From Seminavis robusta (Eukaryota > Bacillariophyta > Bacillariophyceae > Naviculales > Naviculaceae), in assembly GCA_903772945.1 (NCBI GenBank), contig CAICTM010000191.1, positions 1 through 64,000 of the forward strand: a stretch of DNA of 64,000 bases, in the 5' to 3' direction. Positions 1 through 11,091 of this stretch are shown here, in pieces (the stretch's first letter is position 1; the number at the start of each line of letters is the position of its first letter). Position numbers and translations under genes: made by a program. Below the pieces are notes generated by a model, which made no database searches, was not told the origin of the DNA, and worked only from the letters and a program-made list of their open reading frames with translations.

Positions 1-1075
1 TGCTGCAGAGGAAACCTTCAGTCATATGAAGGCGTCGCGTACTCTCCACTTGTGTGTGTGTTGTTGCCACCGTTTTAAGCAGGTCTTTTTCTTGCAGCTG
101 CGCATGGATGGGAATCGGTACAAGTTGATTTTACTCTTGCTTTCTGTCCAAGACCTCAGCCTGTCGACCAGACACTGTACATGGAATTGCCCCAGTACTA
201 TCGACCCAAAGATTATGAAGGACGGGACTGTGTTTTGAAACTGACAAGTCCATCTATGGCAGACCGATTCACCCAAATTATTTTATGAGCATCTATGTCG
301 TGGGATGGTCAAACTTGGTTTCGAAACCTCGGCAGCAGACCCATGTTGTTTATTCATAAGGAGCATCAACTCATGCTATTAAATTATTGTGATGACCAAA
401 ACTGGCTCAGTCCAGACAATGATCTGATTGAGTACTATGTTTGGCAGCTCCAGAAACTTGGATATGACCCCACCATGGAAGAAAAAGGGTACATCTTTGG
501 ATTCCTCAGCATTAATTTTGAAAGACAGGGAGACAATGTGGACTTGACTCAAAAGGGGCTCATCATTAAAGTCATCGAATATACTGGTATGTCTGACGCT
601 AGCAAGAGCTTTCTCCTGCCGCCAACGATCCTCACGGAGCTGACAAATGGGGCCCCATTTGAAGGAGAGGTGGAGCTATCCAGCTTGCAGTTGGGATGTG
701 CTTTATATTGCGTCGAACACCGCCCAGACATCTCATTTAGTGTGCACCAGGGTGCACGATCAGTCACAATACACCAGGCATTCCCATGCTCAAGCAATCA
801 AAACGTATCATCTCGGTATCTGATGGCACAAGTGAAAGGCATTTGTTTTAGCCCTAACTTGATCAGGGACTTGATTGTTGGGTGATGCCTGACTTCGCCG
901 GATGTATGATTATGAGAATGATTCAGATCCTCAGTTCCCAGTCAAGTTCTCGCACTGGTTTTGTTCTTGATGCTTTGTTGGGTGCCCGATCATTGGTCAC
1001 AGCAAGCTACAGTGTACATTACTTTGAGCTCACTGCTGCTGAGTATGTTGCCTTCAGCATGTCAATGTAGGGAGC
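1..1075 (+). mobile_element. Ty1/copia retrotransposon fossil A (reverse transcriptase and RNase H part)
   Basis: Translated pieces on the plus strand match the back half of a Ty1/copia polyprotein. From left to right they show the reverse transcriptase end, a connecting stretch ending in a segment like the copia motif before RNase H (HRPDISFSVHQ), and the start of RNase H with a serine-rich segment and a TAAEYVA-like motif near 1040. The element is broken, with several breaks, and enters the window already truncated. No terminal repeat belonging to it was found. It looks old compared with fossil B just downstream. The family call is secure; the exact clade is not. Confidence 0.8.
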
Positions 1076-1610
1076 TGCTTCCTATGCGAGCTTTGCTCAA
1101 AGAAATTTGGTAGCAAACTGAATATGCGTAATTACTTACAGTCTCTGTGCGTCTACATTGTTCGTAGACAACCAAGGTTGCTCTGTCTTGTTGAATGTTC
1201 CCAAATGTCTCGCGCAACAAGTTTTGGTCATTGAAGTACCACTGTCTTAGGTCAAATATCGGGTAGTCGAAGGGCATCGTGGTAAGTATATTCCGACTCT
1301 GAACAACGGTCCTACATTTTCACTAAGGGTCTTCCGGCTCCACAGTTTGCTGTCATTCGGAAGCTCCTCATGGGATGGTAATTTACCTCAGCACTTTGCT
1401 GGGGACTCTCTCCTATCGTTTCTTGCTCCAGCTTCATTTCAGCTGTAAGGGAGTGCGACGGGATACAGCTTACAATTCAGCTTTACGGCTTTACAATTAG
1501 CAGGCTTATTCTAGAAAATAATCAATAACTGCTCACTTATTTGGAAATACAAACTTTACATCTCTTAGATCGTTAGATTAATCAATCCACAATGGTATTG
1601 TCGCAGAGAA
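1076..1610. other. No gene recognised
   Basis: Spacer between two copia fossils. Short open frames exist on both strands but none resembles a known protein. It may contain decayed retroelement sequence. Confidence 0.5.
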
Positions 1611-1611
1611 G

Positions 1612-2446
1612 TTCCATTCATCGCGCAGATTCTGAAGTTCCTACAGATTAACGTGGAACTACCTGTGCAAGTGAAGATCGACAACATGGGTGCTATCTTT
1701 ATGTCGGAAAACAAGACAAGTGCGAGTCAAACCAGGCACATGGATACGAGGTGGCACTACGTGAATCAGATGCAGCAGGACGGCCTAGTGAAGATTGACT
1801 TTGTTCGCTCGGACGCCAACGTGAGCGACATTGGGACCAAGAATGTCAACGTCGAGACCCTCGACAGACATGCACCAAGATTGATGGGAGACAAGGAGCA
1901 ATTGGTTTGAGTTTGTGAGAAGGTCGCTGCCATCATCGCGAAAACAGGAAGGGTGTTAGAAAGGTATTTTCGTATGATGGACAGACGACTCAGGATCCAC
2001 AGTCACGGTTCGTGATTGGGGATGTGTGACTCAAACTCAGATGGTTATCCGATCATCATCGGATGGCCAGATGTATGAGGAACGAGGACGATGGTCGTCT
2101 AGATGATGCAACTACAATGGTCAGGAAGTTAGGTCGAAGAGATGAATGCAAGGAGCGATGGGACGGAGCAAATAAATGGACGGATGAAGGTCCACAGGTT
2201 TAGTAAAGTGGGAAAGCCCCTTCAGGGCCAACCATGCACTTCAGGAAGATAGATCGACGAGATCTATCTGCAGATGAAACTGCGAGAAGCAGAGGATCAA
2301 AAGATCCTGGTATATGTATGCATATCGGAGCTCAGTCTAAGAGCTCACAATCTGAACGAGAGAGAAAGAGAAAACGAAACCAGTCTACTAGACAGTAGAG
2401 CTGGAAAGATACTGATTAAATTAGAGAAATTGTGCGTTCAAGTTCA
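1612..2446 (+). mobile_element. Ty1/copia fossil B, 3' end with LTR
   Basis: The stretch encodes the last part of a copia RNase H (KIDNMGAIFMSEN, then TRHMDTRWHYV and DANVSDIGTKN), followed by a purine-rich tract and a probable LTR. The same sequence is found in reverse orientation at 61482-62320, so this is a truncated copy of the element at the right end of the window. The element is broken and lacks its 5' part. It is less decayed than fossil A. Confidence 0.85.
1954..2446 (+). repeat. Probable 3' LTR of copia fossil B
   Basis: It begins TGTTAGAAAGG directly after a purine-rich tract (AGGAAGGG) and ends GTTCAAGTTCA. Its similarity to the reverse copy at 61482-61972 stops at this end, which sets the boundary. 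About 493 bp. Confidence 0.65.
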
Positions 2447-2479
2447 CCCGAGTGAGTTTGTTGGAATATGGAATCGCTT

Positions 2480-2689
2480 CGCGATTCCCTTCGGGCGACG
2501 GACTCCTACCTTCTTCGGTCGGACGTGTGAAAGCATGTGTCTGGGGCAAAGCTGGTTGGTTGTTGGCTGTCTCTCAGTCTCGCGGGACTGAGGGGAGAGC
2601 CACCAACGCTTGAGCTGAGCAGAACAGAGCCCCAGGAGAGACATGACACAAACTCGTGATTGAGTCTGGGAATGGACTCTCCTGACCAC
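2480..2689 (+). repeat. 210-bp direct repeat R, copy 1
   Basis: Nearly identical to 2869-3078. Both copies run from CGCGATTCCCTT to GACTCTCCTGACCAC with scattered substitutions. The two copies bracket a middle segment (2709-2864), giving an R-S-R layout. Minus-strand open frames through it are repeats in all frames and are not read as genes. Confidence 0.8.
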
Positions 2690-2708
2690 ATCGGAGCGGG
2701 CGGGCGGG

Positions 2709-2864
2709 GCAACCAAAGAGCAGTCTTGTTACACCCATAGAAGAGAGGTGGATCAAGACAAACAAAACAATGGGCTCTGCGACTCAAGGTTGGTGATCCT
2801 CGTGGAAGAGCACTGGCTGGATGAATCAGATTGGGGACTCTCGTCTGTCCGTCATCCGTCTTGG
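2709..2864 (+). repeat. Dispersed repeat S, copy 1
   Basis: The segment between the two R copies reappears almost unchanged at 7857-7996, apart from a short insertion of about 16 bp here. It starts GCAACCAAAGAGCAG and ends CGTCATCCGTCTTGG in both places. Confidence 0.8.
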
Positions 2865-2868
2865 ATCG

Positions 2869-3078
2869 CGCGATTCCCTTCCAGCGACGGACTCCTACCT
2901 TCTTGGGTCGGAAGTGTGAAAGCATGTGTCTGGGGCAAAGCTGGTTGGTTGTTGGCTGTCTCTCAGTCTCGTGGGACTGAGGGGAGAGCCACCAAAGCTT
3001 GAGCTGAGCAGAACAGAGCCCCCGGAGAGACATGACACAGACTCGTGATTGAGTCTGGGAATGGACTCTCCTGACCAC
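2869..3078 (+). repeat. 210-bp direct repeat R, copy 2
   Basis: Second copy of the repeat at 2480-2689. Two direct repeats of this size around a short middle could be a miniature terminal-repeat element, but the TG/CA ends and a target duplication were not seen, so the class is left open. Confidence 0.8.
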
Positions 3079-3530
3079 CACCCAGGCATGGGCCACCACA
3101 CAAAGAAAAAACAGAGGTGGTTCAAGCCGAGGCCCAGAGAAGCGAGGAGAAAGAAAAAAGCAGCAAAGAGACGCAGACAAAGGGGGGGAATGGAAGAAGC
3201 TTGCTTGGATAGAGTCAGTGCAACACTTAACTGATAGCCATAGATAGTGTCCCTAAAGGAAAACTTGGTGGCGGACTGCCTTGAGAATGCAAAGATGCAA
3301 CCAAAAAAGACAGTTAGTGGCAGTACATGAAGAAAGTATAAAATAAGAAAATCACAAGAAGATAAACTCAGCCAACAAGATCCAATGAATCAGCAGAGTC
3401 AATCCCTGTGCTTCATGGCAATCTGAAGAAACCTCAGAAGGCTCAATTAGGATGGGATAGACAAATGGTCCAAAAGGGGGTCCAAAATGGGGAGGCAGTT
3501 CCTGTGCCAGAAAGGGGCCAGAAAAGGGGA
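3079..3530. other. No gene recognised
   Basis: A-rich, GA-rich spacer between repeat R and the minisatellite. A short lysine/arginine-rich open frame (3049-3234) overlaps repeat R and is judged chance. Confidence 0.5.
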
Positions 3531-3540
3531 CCCCGCACAC

Positions 3541-3885
3541 CTGTATCGGCTGTGCCCGAAAAGGATCCAGAGATGGGACCCCGCACAGGCGAGTTGGAAT
3601 TTTTTGGCCCAAAGATGGGGCTCCGAATTTGTGGTCCTGAAAGGGACCCAGAGATGGGGTCCCGACCTGTATCGGCTGTGCCCGAAAGGATCCAGAGATG
3701 GGACCCCACACAGTCGAGTTGGAATTTTTTGGCCCAAAGATGGGGCTCCGAATTTGTGGTCCTGAAAGGGACCCAGAGATGGGGTCCGACCTGTATCGGC
3801 TGTGCCGAAAGGGATCCAGAGATGGGACCCCACACAGTCGAGTTGGAATTTTTGCCCAAAGATGGGGCTCCGAAGCCAGCAATGA
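3541..3885. repeat. About 125-bp minisatellite, almost three copies
   Basis: The motif CTGTATCGGCTGTGCC recurs at 3541, 3667 and 3791, so the period is 124-126 bp. Each unit also carries GATCCAGAGATGGGACC, GGAATTTTTTGGCCCAAAG and GGTCCTGAAAGGGACCC. Shorter CAGAAAGGGG-type pieces continue to about 4020. Several frames on both strands are open throughout because the unit lacks stops, so the predicted Trp/Pro-rich peptides are probably by-products. Confidence 0.9.
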
Positions 3886-4129
3886 TAGGCCCAGAAAGGG
3901 GACCCCAACCAGGATCCAACTGTGCTTGGAAATGGGCTCAGAGAGGGGACCCTGCACAGTAGGCTGCTCCAAACAGATGGTTTGGAAATGGGCCTAGAAA
4001 GGGGGCCCTGCACAGCCAGTGGGGATCCCAAAGGATTTGATTGCATTGGAGATGATTGTTGGAGTTTTGCCATTACCAAAGTAGTCGAATTCGTAGATGC
4101 GATTTTGGTTTTCATTTAAGATTGATGCT

Positions 4130-6245
4130 GGATGATGGTTCCAGAACGGAGTGACCAAAGTGGAATTGGAGTTGTTGGAATTGGAGTGCTGCCAATGACG
4201 GTGGCTAAGACGACCTCCTAGGGAATTAGAAATTGGCAGCTAATTGACAAACATGGTTGGATGGAGATGATGCCCAAAATGGATTGTTGAATAGATTGTT
4301 GGATTGAAGCATGGATGGAATAATGGATGAACGTGATGTATGAACTGATGCATTCATTGGCTGTTGGAGTGAAGCATAGAGGGACTGTATAGACTGAGCT
4401 GGCTATACGGATGGTTGGACTGACTGATGGATCGGTGCCCACACTGGGATATGCATGGATTGAATGACGGATGTATTGATGGATGACCTGATAACTGATG
4501 GGTCGATTGGTGGATGGACTGCTGGATGGGGATCGAAGTTGCCACTGATTGATTAATAGGCTGGTGATGGGATAATGAAGTAGTGGATGGTTTGATGAAT
4601 GGACTGCTGTGTTGCTAGGCTGTTGGAGTGATCTAGGATGAACTGATTGTTGGACTGATGGATTGACGTCTACACTGGTAGATACATGGATTGAATGGTG
4701 GATGGACTGATAACTGATTGGTAGTCTGATGGAGTGAAGGTAGTCTGATGGAATAATTAATTGATGGATGAGCTGAAGAATGGGCTGATGGATTGACTGA
4801 CGGATGAACTGCTTGATTGATTGGCTGATGCAGTGAATGATGGATAGGTTGTGGAAAGGATGGAGGGGCTGAAGGATGGGCTGATGGACTGTTGGATCCA
4901 TAAAATGAGGGAATAAAGGATTGCTGGATGCCTAGATGGCTGGAAGAATGAATAGGCTGGCATCAAAAAGAATGCACTGATGGAAAAGCTGCTGGGCTAA
5001 GGGAACAATTGCTGGGAGGATGGATGGGCTAATGTCCAGATGGACTGATGGATAGTGAATTGATGGGTTTATAAAGGGATGGGCTTATTGAGTGACTGAT
5101 GGATGGGGGGACTGATGTGTTGGCTGATAAATGGGCTGATGAGTTGATGGATTGATAGGCAGACTGATTAATGGGCTCATGAATTGCTATGTGGATGTGG
5201 AGATTGATGGAAGGATGTATGTGGTGATAGGTAACCTAATGGATGGGTGGATAGATGGATGAGATGATGGATGGACTGCTGGGTTGATTGGTTGATGGGC
5301 TGGTGCAACATAAATGATGGGTGGGTGCGGAGAGGATGGATGGGCTGCTGGCTGGTGCAGAGTGGATTGATGGCTAAGCAAATGGAGTGATGGGCTGATG
5401 GGATAATGGATTGAAAGATGGGCTAATGAACTGCTGGATTGCTGGTTGGATGTATTGCTAGAAGGCTGGAAAGGCTGGGATCCAAAGGGACTGGTGAATA
5501 TGCCACTGGGCTGATGGATAGATTGCTGGGAGAATCTATGGGCTGATTTCCAGAAGGAATGATGCATATTAGAGTGATGGGCTGATGGATAGGCTTGTTG
5601 GTGGATGGATGGGGTGATATGTGGACTGATGTGTGAACTGATAGATGAAATAATGAGATGACTGATTGAAGGGCTTGTGGGCTTGCTTATGTCTGGATGC
5701 ATTGGTTGATGATCTGATGAATGAGTGATGGATGGCTCTCAAAATTTATGTGCCAATTGATGGAATTATGGAGTGCCTAAGTTGTGTTGAAATGGCAGGA
5801 TGAATGAATGGCTCAGTCAATCGCTAAATAACTGGGTGATCTGAAAACTGGATGAATAATTGGCTGAAGGAGTTGAGAGCATGGATGATTGGAGGTGCAG
5901 ATTGATGGATATATGGACGGTTCTTGGAACTAATGTTGGTATGGCTGGATGAATGAATGGCTGGATGAGTGGAAAATTTGGCTGGCTAGATGTACAAATT
6001 GATGGAATTGTGGAGCGCCCAAATGGCATTGAAATGGCTGGGTGAATGAATAGCTGAGTCCATGACTAAATGCCTGAGTGGTTTGATGATTGGGTGAAAA
6101 ATTAGCTGGAGGAGTTGAGAGATGTACATATTGATGGATATATGAACTGTCGAAATAGTATTGGTATGGCTGGATGATGGATGGCTAGACGAGTGACAGC
6201 ATAGATGGCTGGATGGACAGATTGATGATGGATGATTGGATATGC
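4130..6245. repeat. Degenerate GATGG/TTGATGG short-tandem tract, C-poor on plus strand
   Basis: About 2.1 kb made of variants of TGGATGGA, TTGATGG, GGGCTGATGG and ATGAATGG. The plus strand is G/A/T with very little C. The minus strand reads as His/Pro/Ser/Ile-rich open frames (HPSIHPSIHQ-like) because the motif contains no stop in those frames. The first 100 bp (4130-4230) is a stray unit of the longer repeat seen at 6250-7760. No gene is called. Confidence 0.85.
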
Positions 6246-6249
6246 AGAT

Positions 6250-7760
6250 TGATTGATATTTGGACTGGCGTAAACGGAGCCGATGGCATCCGGAAAATGA
6301 TGTTGAATAATAGTAATGCTGACCGGAACGACCGTACTGTGGGACATGGTGCTGAATGATGGTGGCCCCAGAAGAGAGTGGTCGAATCTTTGGGGTTTGG
6401 CTGCTGCCAAAATGGTATAGTAAGACCCAAGGAAAATAGATATTGAGTGCAGATTGTGTACACGGGAATTTTGCATCCGGTAGTAGTGATGCTTTGGCCA
6501 AAGAAAGCTATCATGTAGGGCCCAAGGAATTAGAAATGAACTGTTGATTGTACAAAATTTGCGGTCACAGTAGTAATAGTGGAGAAGATTTGATGACATT
6601 GGGAATTGAGATGTTGCCAGCACGGAAGTAGTTGTAGATTTGGAGTAGGAGCGATGCCAACGACCGCAGTAGGGCCCCTGGGGGCCGAATTTGATGGCTG
6701 ATTCTGTATCCGTGAATTGGCGTCCCCTTAGGAGTGGGAAAGAACGACGTGATGGCATTGAGAACCGATGCTGTATGATGGTCCCAGGGAGAGTGGTCGA
6801 TTTGGAGTTTGATTGTGGCCAAAGACGATAGTGGGTCCCAAGGAATGAGAAATGAACAGCTGATTGTGCAAATTTTGCCATCACAGTAGTAATAGTAGAA
6901 AAGATTTGATAGCATTGGTAATCATGGTTGGGATTTGCCGTCATGGGAGGAGTGGGCGGTAGAAGGAATTTGATTTTTTCATAGAATTGATATGGAATGA
7001 CCGCCCCAGAAGGGAGTGACGGATTTGGAGTTGGAGTGCTGCCAATGACGGTGGTACCCGAAGTACTTCTTGAGGAATTTGAATTTGAGGACGGTCTAAT
7101 TGTGTACACCGAGATCGGCGTCCTGGTAGTAGTGGTAGAAAGCAATCAGATGGCATTGGAAAATGGATGATGTTTTCGGAAGAGAGTGGTCGATTTGTAG
7201 TTTTTGACTGTGACGCAAGACGGGATACGATAGTATGGGATCCGGGCCGGGGATTTTCCATTATAGTAATACAGTAGTGACCAGAAGAAAGGGATTTTGA
7301 TGGTATTGGGAAATTGACACTGAAGAAGGGAGTGCCGGGGTGGAGTTGGAGTGCTGACAATCGATGCTGGTAGTACATCCCGAGGAAATAGAAATTTATT
7401 GACTACTGGTTGTGTAGAAATTGGCTGTCACGGTAGTAGTAGTAGAGACAGGATATCGTGGAAGTGGGAAGGATGTTGAATTATGGTCCCATTTTGGGGT
7501 TGAAATGCTGCCAATGACGGTAGTAGTGACGGTACTCGAGAAATTGATTGGTTGGTAATGGATTGGTCGGTTGTGGAAGTAGTGGATCGCTGCCACTACA
7601 AGGAAAATTTTCACGGAGATTGCAAATAGATTGAGTGGAGTTAATGGGAGAGTGGTACACTGGAGGTTTTCCCAGGGTTGGATTCGGTTGGATTGATCCC
7701 AATGACGGGATGTACTTCTTTGCTCGCTGGATTGATGGGAGAGAAAAAGAAAAGGGCCGA
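6250..7760. repeat. Degenerate tandem repeat, period about 160 bp
   Basis: A composite unit recurs roughly every 140-190 bp. It includes GTGCTGCCAATGACGGTGG or variants (near 6407, 6656, 6817, 7037, 7349, 7505, 7691), an AGGAATTAGAAATT-like segment, TGTGCAAATTTTGCCATCACAG, GTAGTAGTAG, and GAGAGTGGTCGATTTGGAG. Copies differ by many substitutions and indels, so the array is old. Minus-strand open frames across it are not supported as genes. Confidence 0.75.
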
Positions 7761-7856
7761 GGAGAAGAAACAGCGACGGCAGTGGGATTGATGTAGATGG
7801 TAGACAGCTACTAATGATGGTGTCTATTAGCTATCAAGGCAATTACACTGATGGAA

Positions 7857-7996
7857 GCAACCAAAGAGCAGTCTTGTTACACCGATAGAAGAGAGGTGGA
7901 TCAAGACAAACAAAACAAAGGTTGGTGATCCTCGTGGAAGAGCACTGGCTGGATGAATCAGATTGGGGACTCTCGTCTGTCCGTCATCCGTCTTGG
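7857..7996 (+). repeat. Dispersed repeat S, copy 2
   Basis: Near-identical to 2709-2864. It ends about 95 bp before the ligase pseudogene. Confidence 0.8.
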
Positions 7997-8092
7997 CCAA
8001 CTCACCAGTCAAACTGGCAGGAAGAGTCCCTGCAGCACAGTGATGATCCGTCCATTGGGGCCATATCCGTTATAAAGATTTTCTTTTTGGCA

Positions 8093-8715
8093 GGAAGAGT
8101 CCCTTCTCGATGCCTTCAAAGTTCTTTGGATGTTTTCAGACGCCTACCATTACTGTGCCCTATACTTCCTTGCTCATGCAATCCTCAACAAAATCTTACC
8201 GGTCTGGCGATATGCTAGTATTCTGCACTGGTTCCTGCTCTTTCCTCTGGCTTCGTTGTTTGCTGTGGTGACTAGCATCATCTTGAAATGGCTCTTGATT
8301 GGAAAAAGAGATCTGTCAGAGGCCCATGAGGGGACATTGTGGAGACGGGCAACCAACTGGGTATGTGACTATCACTATCAAATTGCATCCTGGATGCTTG
8401 TCAGGTTTTTTGGGGGTTCCCCACTCAATTCAATGATTCTATGGTTTCATGGCCTTGATGTTGATGCTGTGTCCTTCTTGCGCACTGCCTCAATGATTTG
8501 CCCACCTGAAGTCAATGGTGATCTCTGGTTCTTTGATTGTACTATTGATGAATTTGCCAACTGCCACTTTCGTGGCCACTATTATGTTACCCAATGGACT
8601 CACTTTTAGATCATATCTACATCTCTGGGGTTGTCCATCCAGGATGCTACATTGCGGCTGGAGCCGTCGTGAATGAAGAAGAAAAAGGCCCATGGAAATC
8701 ATTCTTTGGTGCTGA
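8093..8715 (+). pseudogene. Truncated copy of the membrane C-terminus of the twin acyl-AMP ligase
   Basis: The translation EESLLDAFKVLW...YHYCALYFLAHAILNKILPVWRYASILHWF aligns with the intact gene at about 37500-37640 (EDSLLGSFKIAWRLLEVYYFFALYYLVHTLLL). Shared segments continue through LLIGKRD, TLWRRATNW and FHGLDVD. After that an internal segment is missing: the sequence jumps to VNGDLWFFDCTIDEFANCHFRGHY, which matches the last 100 residues of the intact protein. A frame change follows, and the final match (YISGVVHPGCYIAAGAVV) lies in another frame from about 8606. The ligase and carrier domains are absent. It is therefore a dead C-terminal fragment from a paralogue of the gene at 32761-38766; the many silent and conservative differences point to an older duplicate rather than a fresh copy. 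Confidence 0.85.
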
Positions 8716-8859
8716 TTTTGAAAGTCCTATTGCTGGACACTCCAAAGCAGTCAGGCAAACTACAAGAATTGGAAGTCACCTACAAAACTTGCTGAGGAGC
8801 ATATACATGTTCACATCCTCTTTTGATTGCTGCAACCTAAACATGTAACCATCAAGAGT

Positions 8860-10950
8860 TAACTGAATTCTTCTATAGACATACCGGTATACCCAGGATT
8901 GCATCCTTAATGGTGATTTGTACTGGCCATGATGGCGTCATTTGGACGTTTAGTTTGTTGTAGCACGATTTTGAGGATGCATGACATCACAGCCAGGGTG
9001 GCCTTCAGACTGAAACTTGTCACAATTCTAAAAGGGACGATTGGGAAGACTCATTCCTTCAAGGCTCTTGCCTTATTGGTGAGTTGAATTATAGCTGAGA
9101 AAAAGCCGATGCATGCTACTTTTCTTCTTATTGTGTTTGGTTTCTGGTACTCGCCTACTAGCTAGTACGAGGTGGTGCACTTTATACTGTAGCTCGCTCG
9201 CACCACGGCATCTTTGAGATTCGATTCGTTTTGGTTGTATGGTACCGTACGGAAGACGCTGGAGCATTTGTTGATTGTTGTGCATCAACGGATCGCCACC
9301 ACGGACCGTGGAAACTCTTCTCGTCCCCGGGACCAGCATGTATGCAACGAGCCAAGAGCGGTGGTACCGGTCACCCGGTCTGAATTGTGTTGGTTTCGCG
9401 AAACCGCGGCTTCCACCAAGCTTGAGCGGTGGTTTGGTTTCCATGGAGTCAGAGCTGCTATGTATGGTAACACAATGCGAAACAAAGCTCGACGCCAACA
9501 ACGACAGAGTGCATACTATGGCACCATGCACGTGGTATTTTTAAAATCGAGTCGGCGATACTGAGATCGTCGTGTCCATGTTTGTGTTGGCTCGATCCCA
9601 TTCCAATATCTAACTCTGGTCACGAAAGTGGTTCATGTCGTCGCGATTGGCTAGTACGGTACGGTAGCAGCCTACTAGCTAGCTAGTACAGCAACCCGTG
9701 GTTCTCTATATTATACCGGTATGGTAGTACCTGGTACTTGCTGAGGATTGCTTCCAGTGCCTCCAATGGTTTCGGAGGCATCTCATGAGTACGGTATACC
9801 GGTAAGCAAGCAGGCGAGCAAGCAATGAATGCATTTTTCTCGAGGCGACTGCATGGCTGTGGTTGTAAATTTGTCTGCAGCGTCATCGTTTCGAGGTCGA
9901 GCTTTGCGTGACAGGCAGCGATCCCGTGGAGGCATGGATGCGAAAAAGTGTGAGAAAGCACGAACGCGTGACCAATGGGACGATGCCTCTGGTCACATTA
10001 CATGTACTGAAACTCAATTTTTTCCTCATTCAAGTTGGATACACTTCTCACCATCTTTGAGCGTGGGCAAGAGCTATTCCAGATACCACTCGAATCGCGC
10101 ATGCAACTGAATACACCAGTCATCATTCAATTTTTGAACACATGGGAACCTGTGTTACAAGAGAGTCACTACACCGCAGCCCTGGAAACAGGATAGTCGG
10201 ACATTCCTACCATCCCTTTTTCCTTACCCCTCCTACCCCCTCAAACTTCTTTACCAACCCCAACTCTCTTCAACAAAGAGCTCGTGATTTGTGGTGAATC
10301 ATGGCTCCGACCTCAGTGTACAAATCCTTAGATAGCTAACAGGCGTCGCACCCTCTCAGGAGGCCAGTGTGGCCGGTGAGCAGACTTGACTGTGGGAAAT
10401 ACCCGAGCCTTAGCTCGTGGGTAGTCCTCAAGCACATCTCGTCTGAATCCGTTATTAGACGTTCAGTTTTTTTGAGCGTGGGCAAGACCTTTGCCTGGCT
10501 CATGGGTCATGACTCATGATGAGTGGTCCTGAAGCACCTCCTCTCGGCCAGTTTTTCACTTTGGAGTTTTGCTTCCGCCTACAATTTCATTTCCGTACTT
10601 GTAGTATTTTGTATTTTAGGCTTATTTTTCCACTCGTGTAATCTTTCAAGAATGTTCTCGGTACTCTAGCTAGTAGGGTTAACAAAAGCAAAAGGCAAGG
10701 CCCAAAGGCCAAAGCAACAGCTATAGTTCTACCGTACACAATATTATGACATTGTACGCATTCACCCCGATTTGACTTGGGTTCCGCCGTGTTCCGTGTT
10801 CGGTGCCTTGGACATATGGGATACATGTATGAATACCGGTAGGAGCTCCTATGCGTATGTTTTACTGGTCAAGGGACAAGGAGCCTGGTAAGTACGATAA
10901 GTCCTAAACTTTCTGCGTAACCGGTAGCACTGCAGGATAGAACGAGGCGA
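8860..10950. other. 2.1 kb with no supported gene
   Basis: Open frames of 80-150 codons overlap on both strands (for example minus 9073-9531 against plus 9214-9564). None has a recognisable domain, so none is called. The DNA is rich in CTAG, ACCGGT and TACGGTA words. A stretch near 10335-10560 with two GAGCGTGGGCAAGA-like words (also near 10060) could be an old dispersed repeat. Confidence 0.5.
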
Positions 10951-11050
10951 AGTCCCGCCATCACCATCGCCAATGCAATGCTACCGCTGCGATGTACTAG
11001 CTACCAGTACCATGGCCGAGCATCGAGCATCGAGCATTGCCGCTCTGCAT

Positions 11051-11091
11051 CATAAAAAAAGAACAACACCCACAAGAAACCAACAAACAAC
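11051..11091 (+). promoter_or_regulatory. Conserved 5' leader before the first PAQR gene
   Basis: An A/C-rich, G-poor leader (CACCCACAAGAAACCAACAA then ACAACATG) stands directly before the start codon. It is almost identical to the leader before the PAQR gene at 21366. Sharing of this untranslated stretch supports both the chosen start codon and recent duplication. Confidence 0.6.

Noticed and set aside
3352-4115. Long overlapping open frames on both strands through the minisatellite
   Set aside because: They arise from a stop-free repeat unit, are open in several frames at once, and have no domain.
4218-5702. His/Pro/Ser-rich minus-strand frames (HPSIHQ-like)
   Set aside because: They are translations of the GATGG-type short repeat and change frame with each indel.
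6102-7145. A 347-codon minus-strand frame
   Set aside because: It lies wholly in the degenerate 160-bp tandem array, with no domain and poor agreement between repeat copies.
9073-9531. 152-codon minus-strand frame
   Set aside because: Two plus-strand frames overlap it, there is no recognisable feature, and no leader-like sequence precedes it.
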